A stretch of 64,000 bases of DNA. Origin: Eriocheir sinensis. Lineage: Eukaryota; Arthropoda; Malacostraca; Decapoda; Varunidae. Below are positions 1-27,970 of this stretch, piece by piece. The position numbers and the translations under genes were made by a program. Numbering within the stretch: the first letter of the stretch is position 1; every line of letters begins with the position of its first letter. The stretch covers positions 7,672,621-7,736,620 of the forward strand of contig NC_066535.1 of NCBI RefSeq assembly GCF_024679095.1, in the 5' to 3' direction. The notes under the pieces were generated by a model that was not told where the DNA came from, did not search any database, and saw only the letters and a program-made list of their open reading frames with translations.

Positions 1-2290
1 AATATACCATGACTTGGAGGTTTCCCTTGGTGGCTATGATCCCTCAATGCCTGTGTCACGGAGACATCTCAGTCAGCAGTGTTCAGAGTCTGGATGAGGT
101 GAGGCTCGAGGGGAGACTTTTACCACCACCTCCCCTCCACAAAAAATCCCACAATTTACTGCAAATGAAAAATAAATAAGAAAAATATATCATACATTTA
201 CAACTACCAATTACAAATGCTAGCAATATTCACATCAGATATACAGTTCACGTCTTGAGTGTGGCCTCATCCCTACCTTCTCTCTTGTCATCAGTCACAA
301 TATAGCAACAACCCCCCCTTGCGTCATTTCAACGAATGTCTAATTCAACTTTACACCACTGAACTAGAATAAACTATTTTTCAGCAAATGCTATTATGTC
401 TGACTTTACACCACTCAGCAATGTAGCCTACACCAGAATAAAAGGATGCGAGGGCCAGCCAGCCAGCCAGCCGAAAAAAAAAAAATTTCAAAAATGATGA
501 AAATGTAGAATAAACACAATGACATGTAGAAGGCCACTGACAAGTATGCAGTTAATTTTATTTTTGATCATATAGACACACAGAGAAGTTAAATTAATTT
601 TCAAATTCACTGGTAGACTAGAATTGCCAGAACCAGATACTACCCATAACTTACTGACCCGAAACTAGCTTTCTTGACACACATGGTACACCTCATATTT
701 TGCCTTGTTTACAAGCTGCCTGACACCCTCACCACTTCACCATCGCCACCTCACCCTTGCCGCCTTATTGCAAACATCAATTTAAGGCATTATGTCCGGT
801 TTATGCCAAAAAAAAAGCGTTATGTTATGGCTTTTTGAACCTATTAACCCTCTCATGCATCATAACTATCCATTAGTTTTCTTTTCTGTGCCTATTTGTA
901 GAATCCCTGCTCTGGCCAGCTCTAGGTAGTTTTACTGCATGCCAAAATATATTGTTTCTCAGTCAAGTTCCACCTCCAAAGATTGCACTCATCCCTATAA
1001 ATAATATCTCAGTGGCTTCATTATTACTTGTAGTTTTACATGACATAATAAAAAAATTAAAAAAAACAATTTATAGGCCCATTTATGGATGCAACATAAA
1101 GTGCATATAAACAATTTTTCAACTTACCTCATGTTCCCACCTCCATAACTGAAAATTATCTGGGCCAACTTCTCAAGGTAAATGCAATGATAATAGTAGA
1201 CGTCTACAATGATTCTTATGCTTCCTTCAGATTTCCGATGCAACAATTAGTACCATGAGATACTAGCGAAAAAGTAAAAACATTTCCTAAAACAATGAAG
1301 AAAGTGTGCTTTTTATTTGGCATTTATTTATTCATATTTAAAACTAATGATAAATCAACTTTAGCACATAGTGCAGAGCAGAAATCAGGGAAATCTCTAA
1401 TGAATTTTGTTTTAAATTGCTCGTATAGTTTTACTGCGGTGGAATTTATAAGTAGACGACTATAAACTGGTGCACTTCATGCAAGCAAGAATGAGATAAA
1501 TTCAATTTCACACCCTTGTAGCTGTATATTTACCTCAGTAAGCTGGTAAAAAGTATGTATTTCTGAAAGGCCACATGGCGCGAGAGGTTTAAAGCTCACA
1601 GCAGTGAGAGGAAGCGTCTTACTGGTGCGCCAAGATGGCAGAAACTGCCTATGTTTTTGCCTCGTTGTCAAAGCCATGCTGGTGGAGAGGGTGGCTACTT
1701 AGTTCATTTGGGTGAGGGTGAGGAAATTATGCTCAACCAGAAAATAATGCCATTGACAGAATATTTATATGACTGAACATGAAGACATATTTTTTTATAT
1801 ATCATTACAAATAAAAGAAAGGATAAATGCCATGGTATCACTTCGCTATGTTTGAATGTTACGCATTCAACACTTTTCCTGGCCGTATCTCAAAATGTGA
1901 GTTATGTACCTTTGCACTTAAATTTCTCCACCATTTTTCAACTGATTTCTATGAAAGCAACACCAAAACCATTCCTAGATTTGTAAGAATCAAAATATAG
2001 CGAGTTTTTTCTCGTATATGAAGTGACTGAATCATGGTGCATTTATGTCTGAATTTTTAGGGGGAAATTATGACCATGAGAAAATTTATATTCCGCAAAC
2101 TAATGATTATTGATACAATATCTTGCTATACGTTCATTGGCCTAAACCTGGTAAGTGTACTATATAGTAATTGTTCCCATGTAGAGCAAAATTTAATACC
2201 ATAGTAGAAAAAAACTTTAAAAAAAATGTCAAATTTTCCAAAAATTGTCATTGGTAAAAAATGGAAAGGTGATAGATTGGGTTTTTTGGG
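1..2290. other. AT-rich flank, no gene seen
   Basis: No exon with convincing splice sites or family similarity was found on either strand. If the GABPB-like gene continues to the left, this is its last visible intron. I looked specifically for the C-terminal coiled-coil exon expected of long GABPB isoforms and did not see it here. The DNA is AT-rich with short A-runs. Confidence 0.5.
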
Positions 2291-2638
2291 CTAAATGTTA
2301 TGCATAGGGTGTCCCTTAAGTCTGGTATATAAATCATGACAATAACCCATTGAATAAAGAAAAAAGGGTAAAAAACAGCGTGCCCCCTTAATCTGTTCAC
2401 CAAAAATATGCAAACAAGAATGAGGCGGATTCAAGGTACGGGATCTACTGATGGTAATGGAATGCATTTTATTAGCATTATGCTTCATGCCCCAAAGTTG
2501 ACACCAAGTGATGATCATTGCTGAGTCCCTATTCAGAGATTCAGCAACTTCTCCTCTGTTCCCAGGAGAGTGAACAGAGGAATATGGAGTTGTATCATCC
2601 GCATATGAAACAAGTTTATTTTCGAGGTTAATGCCCAA
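2291..2638 (-). pseudogene. Jockey-type non-LTR reverse transcriptase fragment
   Basis: The minus strand encodes about 85 residues resembling the palm of Jockey-clade reverse transcriptases. The catalytic motif appears as SYADDTT, followed by a SLNRD...W...WGMK segment and SRSRTLNPPH, a typical order for this clade. There is no start, no fingers domain and no C-terminal half, so it is a 5'- and 3'-truncated relic inside the downstream intron or flank of the GABPB-like gene. The family call rests on motif order alone. Confidence 0.7.
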
Positions 2639-2815
2639 GTCAGAAATAAAAATGTTAAAATTTTACGATAAGTTGAAGAGAGAATCAACATTAGTTCCTT
2701 GAAACAACTTCAAATGGTGAGTTTGAACATGCATATAATGCTCATCACTTTATGACATACGAATCTAAACCCCTGCAACAGCAGCCACAGAATAGTTGAG
2801 ATGATATGTTCTTAC

Positions 2816-13467
<10,652 letters not shown>

Positions 13468-13470
<3 letters not shown>

Positions 13471-13474
13471 CCAT
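13468..13474 (-). promoter_or_regulatory. Two overlapping start codons of GABPB
   Basis: The first exon contains ATG at 13474-13472 and again at 13470-13468, four bases apart and in different frames. The downstream ATG opens MEGPTLSRPQNISLLHLS and joins exon 2 in phase 0. The upstream ATG opens MDGRPDTLTP and hits TGA right after the splice junction. Leaky scanning or an inhibitory upstream frame is possible. Confidence 0.6.
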
Positions 13475-13984
13475 TATGGCGGCTTGAAAACAACTAACTT
13501 CAGGAACCCACCATTAGGTGCCGCTGCTGAAACACCCTCGCGTAGTAAAATTTCACGAATGGATTCCTTTAAAATCAGAAAATACAAATAGCTGTGGCAG
13601 TAGTTGCTTTAATATATAGAAGAAAATAACATAGAACTCTTAAAAGACCATTTTTTGTCTGAAATCGTTATAATCCATGCACGTTCTGGATATTACTGAC
13701 TTAGGAACTAGTTTCTGTGGTGTAGTACTGGCAGCTAAGAGGCTCAGTCTGCCCACAGAGCCCTTGTGTCATACAACAACACTAGACTCAGAAATTTTCA
13801 AGGCACCCCCACATAATCAAGCCGTTTACGCAGTAAATTGGGACGACCAGTAACTAAAACCTTCACAAATGTGAAGCAAAAGAAGTATCCTATGCAGTAC
13901 CCATGCTATTTTTTTGGTATATTAGAAGCAGTTGTTAGCTAGATTAACCTCATTTTCCACCTATACCTTGTCAGCTTGTTGGAA

Positions 13985-14165
13985 TAACCCAAAGTAAATA
14001 AAAAAAAGGGACAATTTACCGTTTCACCCAACCAACGATTTTCTGACGTGGTACATGTTTTTGTGGTGATAGATTTAGTGAATTACACGATTTTGTACCT
14101 CATTTCCGTCGCAAATGTCTACTTTTCGAGTTATGCCTCTTTTCAAGTTATGCCTATTCCCTTCC
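13985..14165 (+). repeat. Dispersed repeat family A, copy 1
   Basis: This block contains CCAACGATTTTCTGACGTGG and TTGTACCTCATTTCCGTCGC. The same block occurs reversed at 24890-25050 and 25080-25225. It gives rise to look-alike short ORFs in all three places, which I do not regard as genes. Confidence 0.75.
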
Positions 14166-14484
14166 CCAGGCCTTCCGTGAAAACCTTGCACACTTTTCAC
14201 ACATCCGCCACACTGGTCTTCCCTTCCCCCCGGCGGCCCAGCAACGCCCACCAGGCCACAGGGCGCTAGCCGGGCCGGGGATTGGGGGTTACCATATTAC
14301 TTTATCCTTACACAGCTAACAGCGGGCGTGGGAGTGTCCCGTCATGGTTTACTGCAGGGCGCCAAGACGCAGGGGGAGGGGGAGGGGCACTTGTAAACAG
14401 GAAGCCACCCTCACGCCATCTTGAACGGAAACACGTCCCCCCAGCACCGCCACTCCTCGCCCCGCCACACTCCCCGCCACTTAC

Positions 14485-14605
14485 AATTATCTGGGATTTG
14501 TTCTTGTCCATCTCCGAGGTCAGCACCGGCCGCCATCAGCACCAGCAGCATCGAGAAGCAGCATGGCAGGAGAACCCGTGTGGCGTGCGCCTGTCCGTCC
14601 GTCAC
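14485..14605 (-). CDS. Possible first exon with signal-peptide-like start
   Basis: In a GC-rich stretch upstream of the GABPB-like gene, the minus strand reads MTDGQAHATRVLLPCCFSML followed by LVLMAAGADLGDGQ. That resembles a secretory leader and is followed by a good donor (T|GTAAGT) ending in phase 1. No matching downstream exon was found before the GABPB start, and its phase does not fit GABPB exon 2. It may instead be promoter or CpG-rich DNA. Confidence 0.2.
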
Positions 14606-14639
14606 CCTCCCCAGGTGTTGTGGGAGGCAGCTTGCACGG

Positions 14640-15005
14640 GCAAAATAGCTCGCGGAGAGAGGTCCAACTTGCTTATTTTTTTTCTCTATTTACTCACCGC
14701 TATCGTTTACTTCAGTTTAGGCTCCAGTGTACGGCACAAACATCAGAACAACACTTTTATTAATCAAGAGAATGCTTTATAACAAACGAACATGGCAGAT
14801 TTTAGAAAGAATTATTACCCCACGTTGATGGTCACTTAGCTCATGCTTATTTGGTCTGTTAGTCTGGTGTGTTGTTGTTTTGTCGACAATATCAAACATC
14901 ACAAAGATCACAACTGGACAAACTAGAACAAAACCAGGCAACTTAAAGGGTAGTGGACAACAGAGCGACTTATTTCTGCGAGGAGTTATTTCTCGCAAAA
15001 GCGGC
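14640..15005 (+). repeat. Dispersed repeat family B, copy 1 (inverted copy at 25.9 kb)
   Basis: Starting near AAAATAGCTCGCGGAGAGAG and ending at TTATTTCTGCGAGGAG, it matches the reverse complement of 25895-26310 over most of its length, with indels. It is a diverged interspersed element, not a gene. Confidence 0.75.
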
Positions 15006-15375
15006 ATGACAACCCTATATAATGAAGTGAACCTCGCTAATACGACTTTTTGTCTGTAGTCTTTCTCAGCTGGGTTGCAGTGAATAATGAAATGTTTCCT
15101 AGCATAGCAATGGTATGGAAGGACTGATCTGATGGTTTTATGTTTCTTAATTGTGATCTAAACCTTACACACGGTAGCTACATTTAAAGAAGCCTAGACA
15201 CGACGGCGGGCTTTTCGATCTTATTACGGATAAGACTAATATACAGACATGGGTAGATAGATATAATTAATCTTCAGCCTTTCAGATGCTCGATATTATC
15301 ATAAAATTTCAGTTTGGTCTGATAAATGTGAGATGCCCTTTAACTCTCATTCAAGAATAAAGATATACTTGCTCT

Positions 15376-16282
15376 GTAGGGGAGAGCGGTAATGATTCGG
15401 ACAGTGGGATGGTCCGGACATACCACTTATTGTAAAGTGTATGGGACTGAGTGCTGCGAGATTTTGTGTGAATGTGCAAAACTTTGTTGCCTTGGCCCAC
15501 GAAGGGACAACCACTCCCTCAGAGCTGTTATTTTCAATGCAAGTCCTATTTTATGTTTTTTTGCATCTCGTATGTAATATTTTCAGTGTGTATCATAAGC
15601 TCTCACTTCAAAAACGTGCCAATTAACGAGATGTAAATTATTTCGGTGACGCAGCGATGCACGGCGAAGGTGTTGCTGTATAACACGATCACCCAGCTCT
15701 CGTGTTGGTAGTGTGACCACACGTTTGCTTATTATAGTCGTGATGATTCGGACGGTTGATTTTTTCATGATTTTTATTAAATTTATATCAATTTAAACAT
15801 TTTAGGTGTTGCAACAGTTATAAAAAGGTTAATTTGATTGATTTATATTCAGATATTATGCTTGTGAGAAGGAAGCCATAATACCAAAATTTTTAAGATA
15901 TTTCTTGTAGTTCTCCTTTTATTTTTTTCCCCTCTAAATACTGAGAGGATACTTTTGTCCTTATACAAATGTTTTGTAGAAGATATAATCTTGTTTATTA
16001 GCCAATCAAACTTAAGTTATATTAATATTATGGCGAGTATTATGAGTGTCCATACCATCCCACCTCCCTGGCCGAACCATCACCATGGGTGGGGATGGTT
16101 CGGACGATTTAGAAACTTGTCTTTCATCGCCTACATCTGAAAACTGGAAATAGCTACGAGTGTCATATTAGCAGCCTAAAAAGCCAAATGATGTAGGAAC
16201 ATTTTGAGATCAACAAAATTACACTATACTTCTTAAACTTCTCTCTCTAAAAAGTGTCCGAATCATACCAGCTCTCCCCTAC
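15376..16282. mobile_element. Non-autonomous DNA transposon, ~907 bp, 28-bp TIRs
   Basis: The left end GTAGGGGAGAGCGGTAATGA continues into TTCGGACA. The right end is its near-perfect inverse (TGTCCGAATCATACC, then GCTCTCCCCTAC). The interior repeats the TTCGGAC word several times, including around 15740 and 16090. There is no transposase frame. No clear target-site duplication was visible. Confidence 0.75.
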
Positions 16283-16284
16283 AT

Positions 16285-16400
16285 AATTAAGTCCAACCCC
16301 ACTTGGAATATGTGGTATGGTTTTGGTCTCCCCACTATGTGAAGGACATTGCTAAATTAGAAGGTGTTCAACGTAGGGCAACAAAATTGATATAAGCCAG
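16285..16400 (+). pseudogene. CR1-like reverse transcriptase fragment
   Basis: The plus strand reads [14 protein letters not shown] then [16 protein letters not shown]. This is the same block as in the longer CR1-like copies at 28.9 kb and 59.5 kb. It is about 38 codons with no other domains. Confidence 0.75.
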
Positions 16401-17225
16401 GACTGTAAAAAAAAATGTTAAGTTTACATTAAAACGAGATATTATACAGGAGAGGACCACCATTCACTAATTACTTACATTTTTTAACTGAAATCTTGGC
16501 TGCATCTACTCGTGTCCAGTAATAAACGTGGGTTTTCTTAGACAATGGAGGGGGTCAACCCCTTCTTGCAATAACCATTGTTTAAGTGTTGCCTATCAAG
16601 TAGGGTAAATCAATGCTTAACACGTTTCCCAAAAAGTGAAATGCTACTGCAGCTTGTTGCTATTGGCAAAAATCTTGTAACCAGTTATGAGATCCTTGCT
16701 ATTACTAGAAGAGTTCTATGAAGACATGGCAGAAGCAATGGAGATGCATAAAACCCACCTGTCAAGATTTAAGGGAGACTTATAGACCAAAGTTCAAATT
16801 AAAATTGTTGGTGAAACAGCAATTAGTAATTTTGAAGTTGTAGCAAGAAATGAGAGGGGAGATCAACTCAATGAAAGCAGAAAGAAGTAGGCTTAGATAA
16901 GCATTTATTTTCTCATAAGAGTTTATGGGAAACATGCCTAGAACTGCCCTAATGGAGTGATGAAAAATGCCACTTAATGAATGTCAAAACTTCAGTAGTC
17001 ATGTGGCCACTCAGGAGGCAGTGCAGATTTAAAATACAGAAGGGTACTGGGATGAATGAATATAAACACCATACAGTACAACTGGAATGGACTGATACTT
17101 TCCAGTTGTTCTGTCTGCATATTTTAATACATTACTTTGGGAAACCATTCAACTTGTTTAGAGAGATAAACAAATATCTTTATTGCCTCTATATTCATTA
17201 AGTTTCTTGCTATGTCCTCTTATAC
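16400..17225. other. No recognised feature
   Basis: AT-rich intergenic DNA. No exon with splice signals or recognisable peptide was found on either strand. Confidence 0.4.
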
Positions 17226-17527
17226 GCCTCCATGGTCTAGTGGTCAGCGTGCCTGGCTTCTACTCCGCGGGCCCGGGTTTGAATCCCGGCCCGGGCAGTC
17301 GGCGTGCAGCTCACCCAGCTCTTCATCCTCCCTCTCGGGCTGGTCAATAAATGGGTACCTGGGGAAACCTGGGGAAGGTAAACTGTGGTAACCCAGATGT
17401 CACACTGGCCCTGTGTCCCGGGGTAATGGGCTCCCTCCCACCACAGGCTCAAGGGCCAATGTTATGGAGATGAGCACCAAGGCCATGCGCTGCTACAGCG
17501 TATGCCCCCAACTTTACCTTACCTTTA
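17226..17527 (+). mobile_element. tRNA-derived SINE, best copy
   Basis: The head is tRNA-like: GCCTCCATGGTCTAGTGGTC contains an A box and GGTTTGAATCC a B box. It is followed by a unique body (CTGGGGAAACCTGGGGAAGG, CCCAGATGTCACACTGG, GAGATGAGCACC) and a CAACTTTACCTTACCTTT end. A second full-length copy at 19577 and fragments at 35684, 38728, 38867 and 40412 show it is an interspersed family. The head does not fold as a proper mature tRNA. Confidence 0.85.
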
Positions 17528-17929
17528 TGTCCTCTTAATGTTACCTTTCAAAAGGAGATATAGTAATCATTTATTACACTTTGTTCTTTACCTGTCACAC
17601 AAAGGTATAAGAAAGTCATGTCTTCCATTTTCACTTTTCTTCTAATGCTGGCAGGTTAATATAATGTTTTTCTAGTATTTTTATATGATCAGTTTCAGTG
17701 GCCATCATGTAATACTCCTTTCTCTCAAGTCCCCCCCAAATATCAAATATGGCTCTGCTGATGACAAAAATTAAGCATATGATCCTCTTTTCCTGCTCGG
17801 TGGCCCCTCCAAAGATTTCCTTAGAACAGACTTTCCTTTTCACAGGTCTGTTTTGACACACCATATTCACCCTCAACTGCTATGCCACTACAGCCTTCCT
17901 TTATCTGTGCTTCCTCCTACCTACAACTT

Positions 17930-18092
17930 CAAAGCTTTCAAGAGGAGAGTATCAAGACACCCCTCCACTTGATTCTGACTTTTGACCCTCTTTCAGCTAT
18001 TCTTACTATCAGCTATTTGCAGAAGCTGTGCCAGTGTGATTTTTTGTTTAATCCTTATGATGCCCTTGAACTGCCTCTTTTACTGTAAATTA

Positions 18093-18149
<57 letters not shown>

Positions 18150-18150
18150 T
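17930..18150 (+). repeat. Dispersed repeat family C copy plus (TAA)n
   Basis: AGTATCAAGACACCCCTCCA opens a family that recurs at 44653, 48205, 49525, 49675 and 61845. Each copy ends in CTTGA(A/G)CTGC...CTGTAAA. Here it is followed by about 57 bp of (TAA)n (18091-18148). Confidence 0.7.
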
Positions 18151-18400
18151 AAATAATACAAAATAAACACTTACAAAGGTTACTTTTTCCAAACATAATG
18201 GCTTAGATTGATTAAGATAAATACATATCTTACATTTATTATAGTCTTACAGAATTAAAATTGTAATTTATCTTTTAATGACATGTAATAACTTTCAGTA
18301 TCTAATTTCAAAATTTCAATGAAATTATAATAACAGCAAAATGCTTTTGGAAATATATTATAATTACACTGTGTATTCATTTGAGAGAGAAGCAACTATA

Positions 18401-19175
18401 GTCAGTTCCACAAGAGCTGGCAGGGCTATAAAGAGAGGGACTTGCAGACTTGGCATCATTGCTTAGGTGATGGTACTGCACGCTCATTGGCCAATCCTTA
18501 ACTTGTACTAACGTGCATATAATTTACTTTGTATTCTTACAAAAACCCTTTTTGAGCTATAACATAACAGACTGCATCAATAAAAACTAATGCAATAGTA
18601 TCTTTATTGATAAATATGTGCCTTTTGAACTATTATAGATAAATCTGAAACAACATTCATAACAAAACTAAGTCAGAACTGCACGTAAACAGGCAACATC
18701 CAGCGAATGTTAAGGCTACTTTTTTTTTACCTATTTTTCCTACTACTACAAAGTGCTAGGCTACAGTTAACACAGTGTCGTTCGTTAACTCATTTATTGT
18801 AAGATATCTTGGTATATTTTTAGTCCTGGTTTAGTCATAATGTGTAGTGATGCTGCGTAGTCATAGCATAAACATAGGCCAAAGGCAATAGCCTTCTCTT
18901 TTCTTTCATTAATCCTGAAATTTATTTCCATTATTTGAGGGTAATAAACTAATTAATAGCCATAAGGAAGAGCGATTATAAGAATAACTACATTTCCATA
19001 CCAACAGTGTTGATTTAAAGGGATAGCAGAGAGTGAGAGATAGTAGGCTATGTCACGGCAGGTTAGATCTAGTAAACAACAGACAATGAGCGGGCAGACT
19101 GTCACCCAAGCAATGATGCCAATTCCACGAGTCCATCTCTGAAGGATTAGGCTCACCAGCTCTCATGGAACTGAC
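18401..19175. mobile_element. MITE-like element with ~75-100 bp terminal inverted repeats
   Basis: Left end GTCAGTTCCACAAGAGCTGG and right end (reverse) GTCAGTTCCATGAGAGCTGG continue as inverted repeats through TTGGCATCATTGCTT and on to about 18490 and 19085. The interior is AT-rich without a transposase. Confidence 0.65.
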
Positions 19176-19469
19176 TTTAATCTCATTCTGGAGAGAAAGA
19201 AAGTATGAAAGAGTATCATTGCATAAAGGAATTTAAACAGTTCATATTTTTTTCACACAATTATAATTTCTTTTTCACAGATATATAATATAGTTGCTTA
19301 AGCTATTTCAACAGATAATATCTTTGTTTATCACATAATGGAAACAATCATCACTTTTGTTTTCCATAAATGACTAAAAGCTTGTTAATATCATCCATGT
19401 AAATTTACATTATGCAACCTTATTCCTCTTCAGTTTAAATGCACATATCAATGAGCTATGCTTTAGTGA

Positions 19470-19475
19470 TTTATT
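19470..19475 (-). other. Candidate polyadenylation signal (AATAAA) of MSRB1
   Basis: First AATAAA seen on the minus strand downstream of the MSRB1 stop. If used, the 3' UTR is about 750 nt and contains a SINE. Confidence 0.35.
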
Positions 19476-19576
19476 CTGCAACAGGGCTCAGAAAATTTGA
19501 TTTACCCCTATTCCTTCATTATTCACCACTGCAAAACTCATTGACAATGAGATCTATCACATGTACTATACATTGA

Positions 19577-19870
19577 GGACTTCTTCATGGTGTAGTGGTT
19601 ACCATGCCTGGCTACGAATCAGTTGGCCCAAGTTTGAGCCCAAAGCAAGGCATTCAGTGCCCATCTCACCCAATTGTTCATTCTCCCTTCTAGACTGACT
19701 GATAAACGAGTTCTTAGGGAAACCTCAGGAAGTAAACTATGGTAACCCAAATGTCACACTATCTCTGTGTCACAGGCTAGTGGGATTTTACCCTCCAGAG
19801 GCTCAAGGCAAAAACGGTAATGAGCACCGAGACCATGCACAGCTTATCTCATTCCCCCAACTTTACCTGC
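19577..19870 (+). mobile_element. tRNA-derived SINE, second copy
   Basis: Same layout as the 17226 copy but more diverged: GGTGTAGTGGTTACCATGCC head, GGGAAACCTCAGGAAG body and CCCCCAACTTTACCTGCC end. It would lie antisense within the MSRB1 3' UTR if the 19470 poly-A signal is used. Confidence 0.8.
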
Positions 19871-20217
19871 CCTGTCATCAGTCACCCCATTCTTGGAAAG
19901 GCACAGTGGGGAGCCAAAAGGGCCATATGACCACTTGGCAGCTTATTATTTACCAAAAAATTTGCCTTTTGTGATACTTGTATTCTATCAACAAAGTTAT
20001 GTAAAATTTAGGCAAGAGACACCAAGAAAATAAAGAACAGACCATAACTGAATGCTCAACTGGACCCTATCTGATAAATCTTTAGTTTCAAAACTTTTAA
20101 AATTTCTTAAAAATATGGATAACAATAACAAGAAATTAAGACAATAAATACTTAAATGAGCTGACAATTTGTTTGGTCTGGTGTCTCTGTAGGCTTACTG
20201 CAGCCTTTCTGCCTGTC

Positions 20218-25806
<5,589 letters not shown>

Positions 25807-25894
25807 GGCTCTCTCTCCGCGCCTCTCGGCTCTTGGCACCAAAAATACTTCAGCTTTGGCGGTGGGCGGCGAGCGTAAACAGTAAACACCGTGT

Positions 25895-26310
25895 TACGAG
25901 AAATACCTCCTCGCAGAAATAAGTCGCTCTGCTGTCCATCACGCATGCGCACTGGGAAATAAACAGCTGGAAAAGACACTAACTTGCTTGTTTTCTTCTA
26001 ATTTGTCCATGTGTGATCTTTGTGATGGGTGATATTGCCCGCAAGACAGCAACACACCAGACCATCGGACCAAACAAGCAAGAACTGAGTGAACATCAAC
26101 CTCTGGATCTGGATCAACGTGGGGTTCTTTCTAAAATCTTCGCTATTCGTTTGCTGTAAGGCCTTCTCTTGATCAAAAGTGTTTATCTGATGTTTGTGCC
26201 ATATATTGGGGCCGAAACAGGACAAGTAAACAATAGCAGTAAGTGAAATCTTAAACAAAAAGTAATGGAGTTGGACCTCTCTTTGCGAGCTATTTTGCGG
26301 CTGGGATCTG
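25895..26310 (-). repeat. Dispersed repeat family B, copy 2
   Basis: Reverse-complement match to 14640-15005, including TTATTTCTGCGAGGAG and AATAGCTCGC. It lies immediately upstream of MSRB1 exon 1 and could therefore overlap its promoter. Confidence 0.75.
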
Positions 26311-26579
26311 CACATGATCTTGATTTTGGTTGGACGTCACAGGTGACTTGGGATTTCTTCAATATCAGGACTTTATAACGGCAGTTCCTGTGAAAAGAAA
26401 CAAAACATATAGAACAAACAGTATCCTATGTAAATGGGACAAAAATACTATTCCATACATCTTGCACGCCACGTACATTCCTTCCCTCCAGCATTCACTA
26501 TGCCCAGGTATCAAGTATGTGCACCCACACTTATGGTAGGCTTAGTGCATCCTATGATCTGGTGGTGATGCGGCTAAGG

Positions 26580-27055
26580 CTGGGCTATAGATATTACTGA
26601 GAGGTCAGTGGGGCTGACCCTGTACCTTAATTGCCGCTTGTGTGCCAGGCCAGGGGGTCACACGCTCAAACACTATGTCCTGCAATGTTCTTCTATTAGT
26701 GCCTACCGCCCACAGGGCCACTGGGACCTGCCTGGGCTGGTGGGCTGGTTCATTAACAATAATGTACTTTCAGCTGTGCTTATACTGAGTATCATGGCAT
26801 TTGCCTCTAGACTGCAGTCCATATGTACAGTCCCTTATGTCTGCTCCCTTGACTAAATCAAGGCCTTTATTTTTTTTTTTTTAGCACTTGTCCCCTACCA
26901 TTGTATCCTTTTAGTTTCCTGGTGCTACTTATACATATGTATCCTTAGTTGTATGATCACACTCTGTACTGCCTGAGGGTTGGGATGGCATGCTCCTCCC
27001 TTCTCCTTTGTTGTTTTACTTGCAACAATAAACTATCAATCAATCATCAATCCAA
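26580..27055 (+). mobile_element. Non-LTR retrotransposon 3' end with (TCAA)n tail
   Basis: The plus frame shows a terminal Cys/His motif, CRLCARPGGHTLKHYVLQC, then RPQGHWDLPGLVGWF, typical of the end of a Jockey-like ORF2. It is followed by a 3' UTR (CACTCTGTACTGCCTGAGGG) and an AATAAACTATCAATCAATC tail. 5'-truncated. Confidence 0.7.
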
Positions 27056-27114
27056 GAACACTTTCACTATCTCAATCACTCGTCCATTCGTATTTCCCCT
27101 CAGCCCCAGCAGGA

Positions 27115-27318
27115 GTCAGTCCCTTATGTCAAGGCCTTTATTTTTTTAGCACTTGTCCCCTACCATTGTATCTTTTTAGTTTCCTGGTGCTACTTCCACA
27201 TGTATCCTTAATTGTATATAATCACACTCTGTACTGCCTGGGGGTTGGGATGGTGCATGCTAGCCCCTCCCTTCTCCTATTGTTGTTTACTTGCAACAAT
27301 AAAGTATCAATCAATCAA
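27115..27318 (+). mobile_element. Second copy of the same retrotransposon 3' UTR
   Basis: It repeats the 3' UTR of the 26.6-kb element (CACTTGTCCCCTACCATTGT to CAATAAAGTATCAATCAATC), indicating a separate short insertion or a tandem duplication. A third, reversed copy is at 43652-43830. Confidence 0.8.
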
Positions 27319-27320
27319 TC

Positions 27321-27863
27321 AGGATATGTAATTAAATTAGGCAGCTGTTGGGTTGGCAAATAGCAGGTATGCAGTTGGTAATACAATTATTTGAGAAATA
27401 TGTAGGAAAAGATACTGAGAAATATTGCTGTCTACCATATATCAATCTATACGTTTTCTCAAATTTCATTAACATTCATTTTCTACAACTTTACAGGGAT
27501 AACTAATCCTGTCATCAATATCGTTATAGATAATATAGAAGTTGGTATAGTCTTTGTGTATTCTTACATATACATTGAGCCCTTTATACATTATTTATAT
27601 TAACCATTGAATATAATTTTCCTGATCCAACAGTAATACTTCAATTAATATATCTATGTTAGCTATTTTAATTGATGACAGGATTAGTTACCTCTGTAAA
27701 GTTGTAGAAAATGAATGTTAATGAAACGAGAAAACGTAAGCATCGATATATGGTAGACAGCAATGTTTCTTAGTACCTTTTTTTTATAACATTTTTCTCA
27801 AATATTTATATTACTGTATACTATTTGCCAACTCAACAGCTGCCTAATTTAATTACATATCCT
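27321..27863. mobile_element. Palindromic (foldback) element, arms ~200-270 bp
   Basis: The left arm AGGATATGTAATTAAATTAG is mirrored by CTAATTTAATTACATATCCT at the right end. Similarity continues inward through GGCAGCTGTTGGGTTGGCAA, CATTAACATTCATTTTCTAC and ACTAATCCTGTCATCAAT. It starts directly at the (TCAA)n tail of the preceding retrotransposon. No coding content. Confidence 0.85.
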
Positions 27864-27970
27864 TAGCAATCAAAAAAGCGCAAAATCTGACATTGAATGA
27901 GTGACAAGATTAATAAGTGATGGTTTTCTAATACATTTTATATGGAGAGAGTGAACCAGATTGTATACGT

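Noticed and set aside
17226..17298. A tRNA gene (Glu-like) at 17226 and another near 19577
   Set aside because: Boxes A and B are present but the stems do not pair fully and the same head recurs with a constant 300-bp body; these are SINEs.
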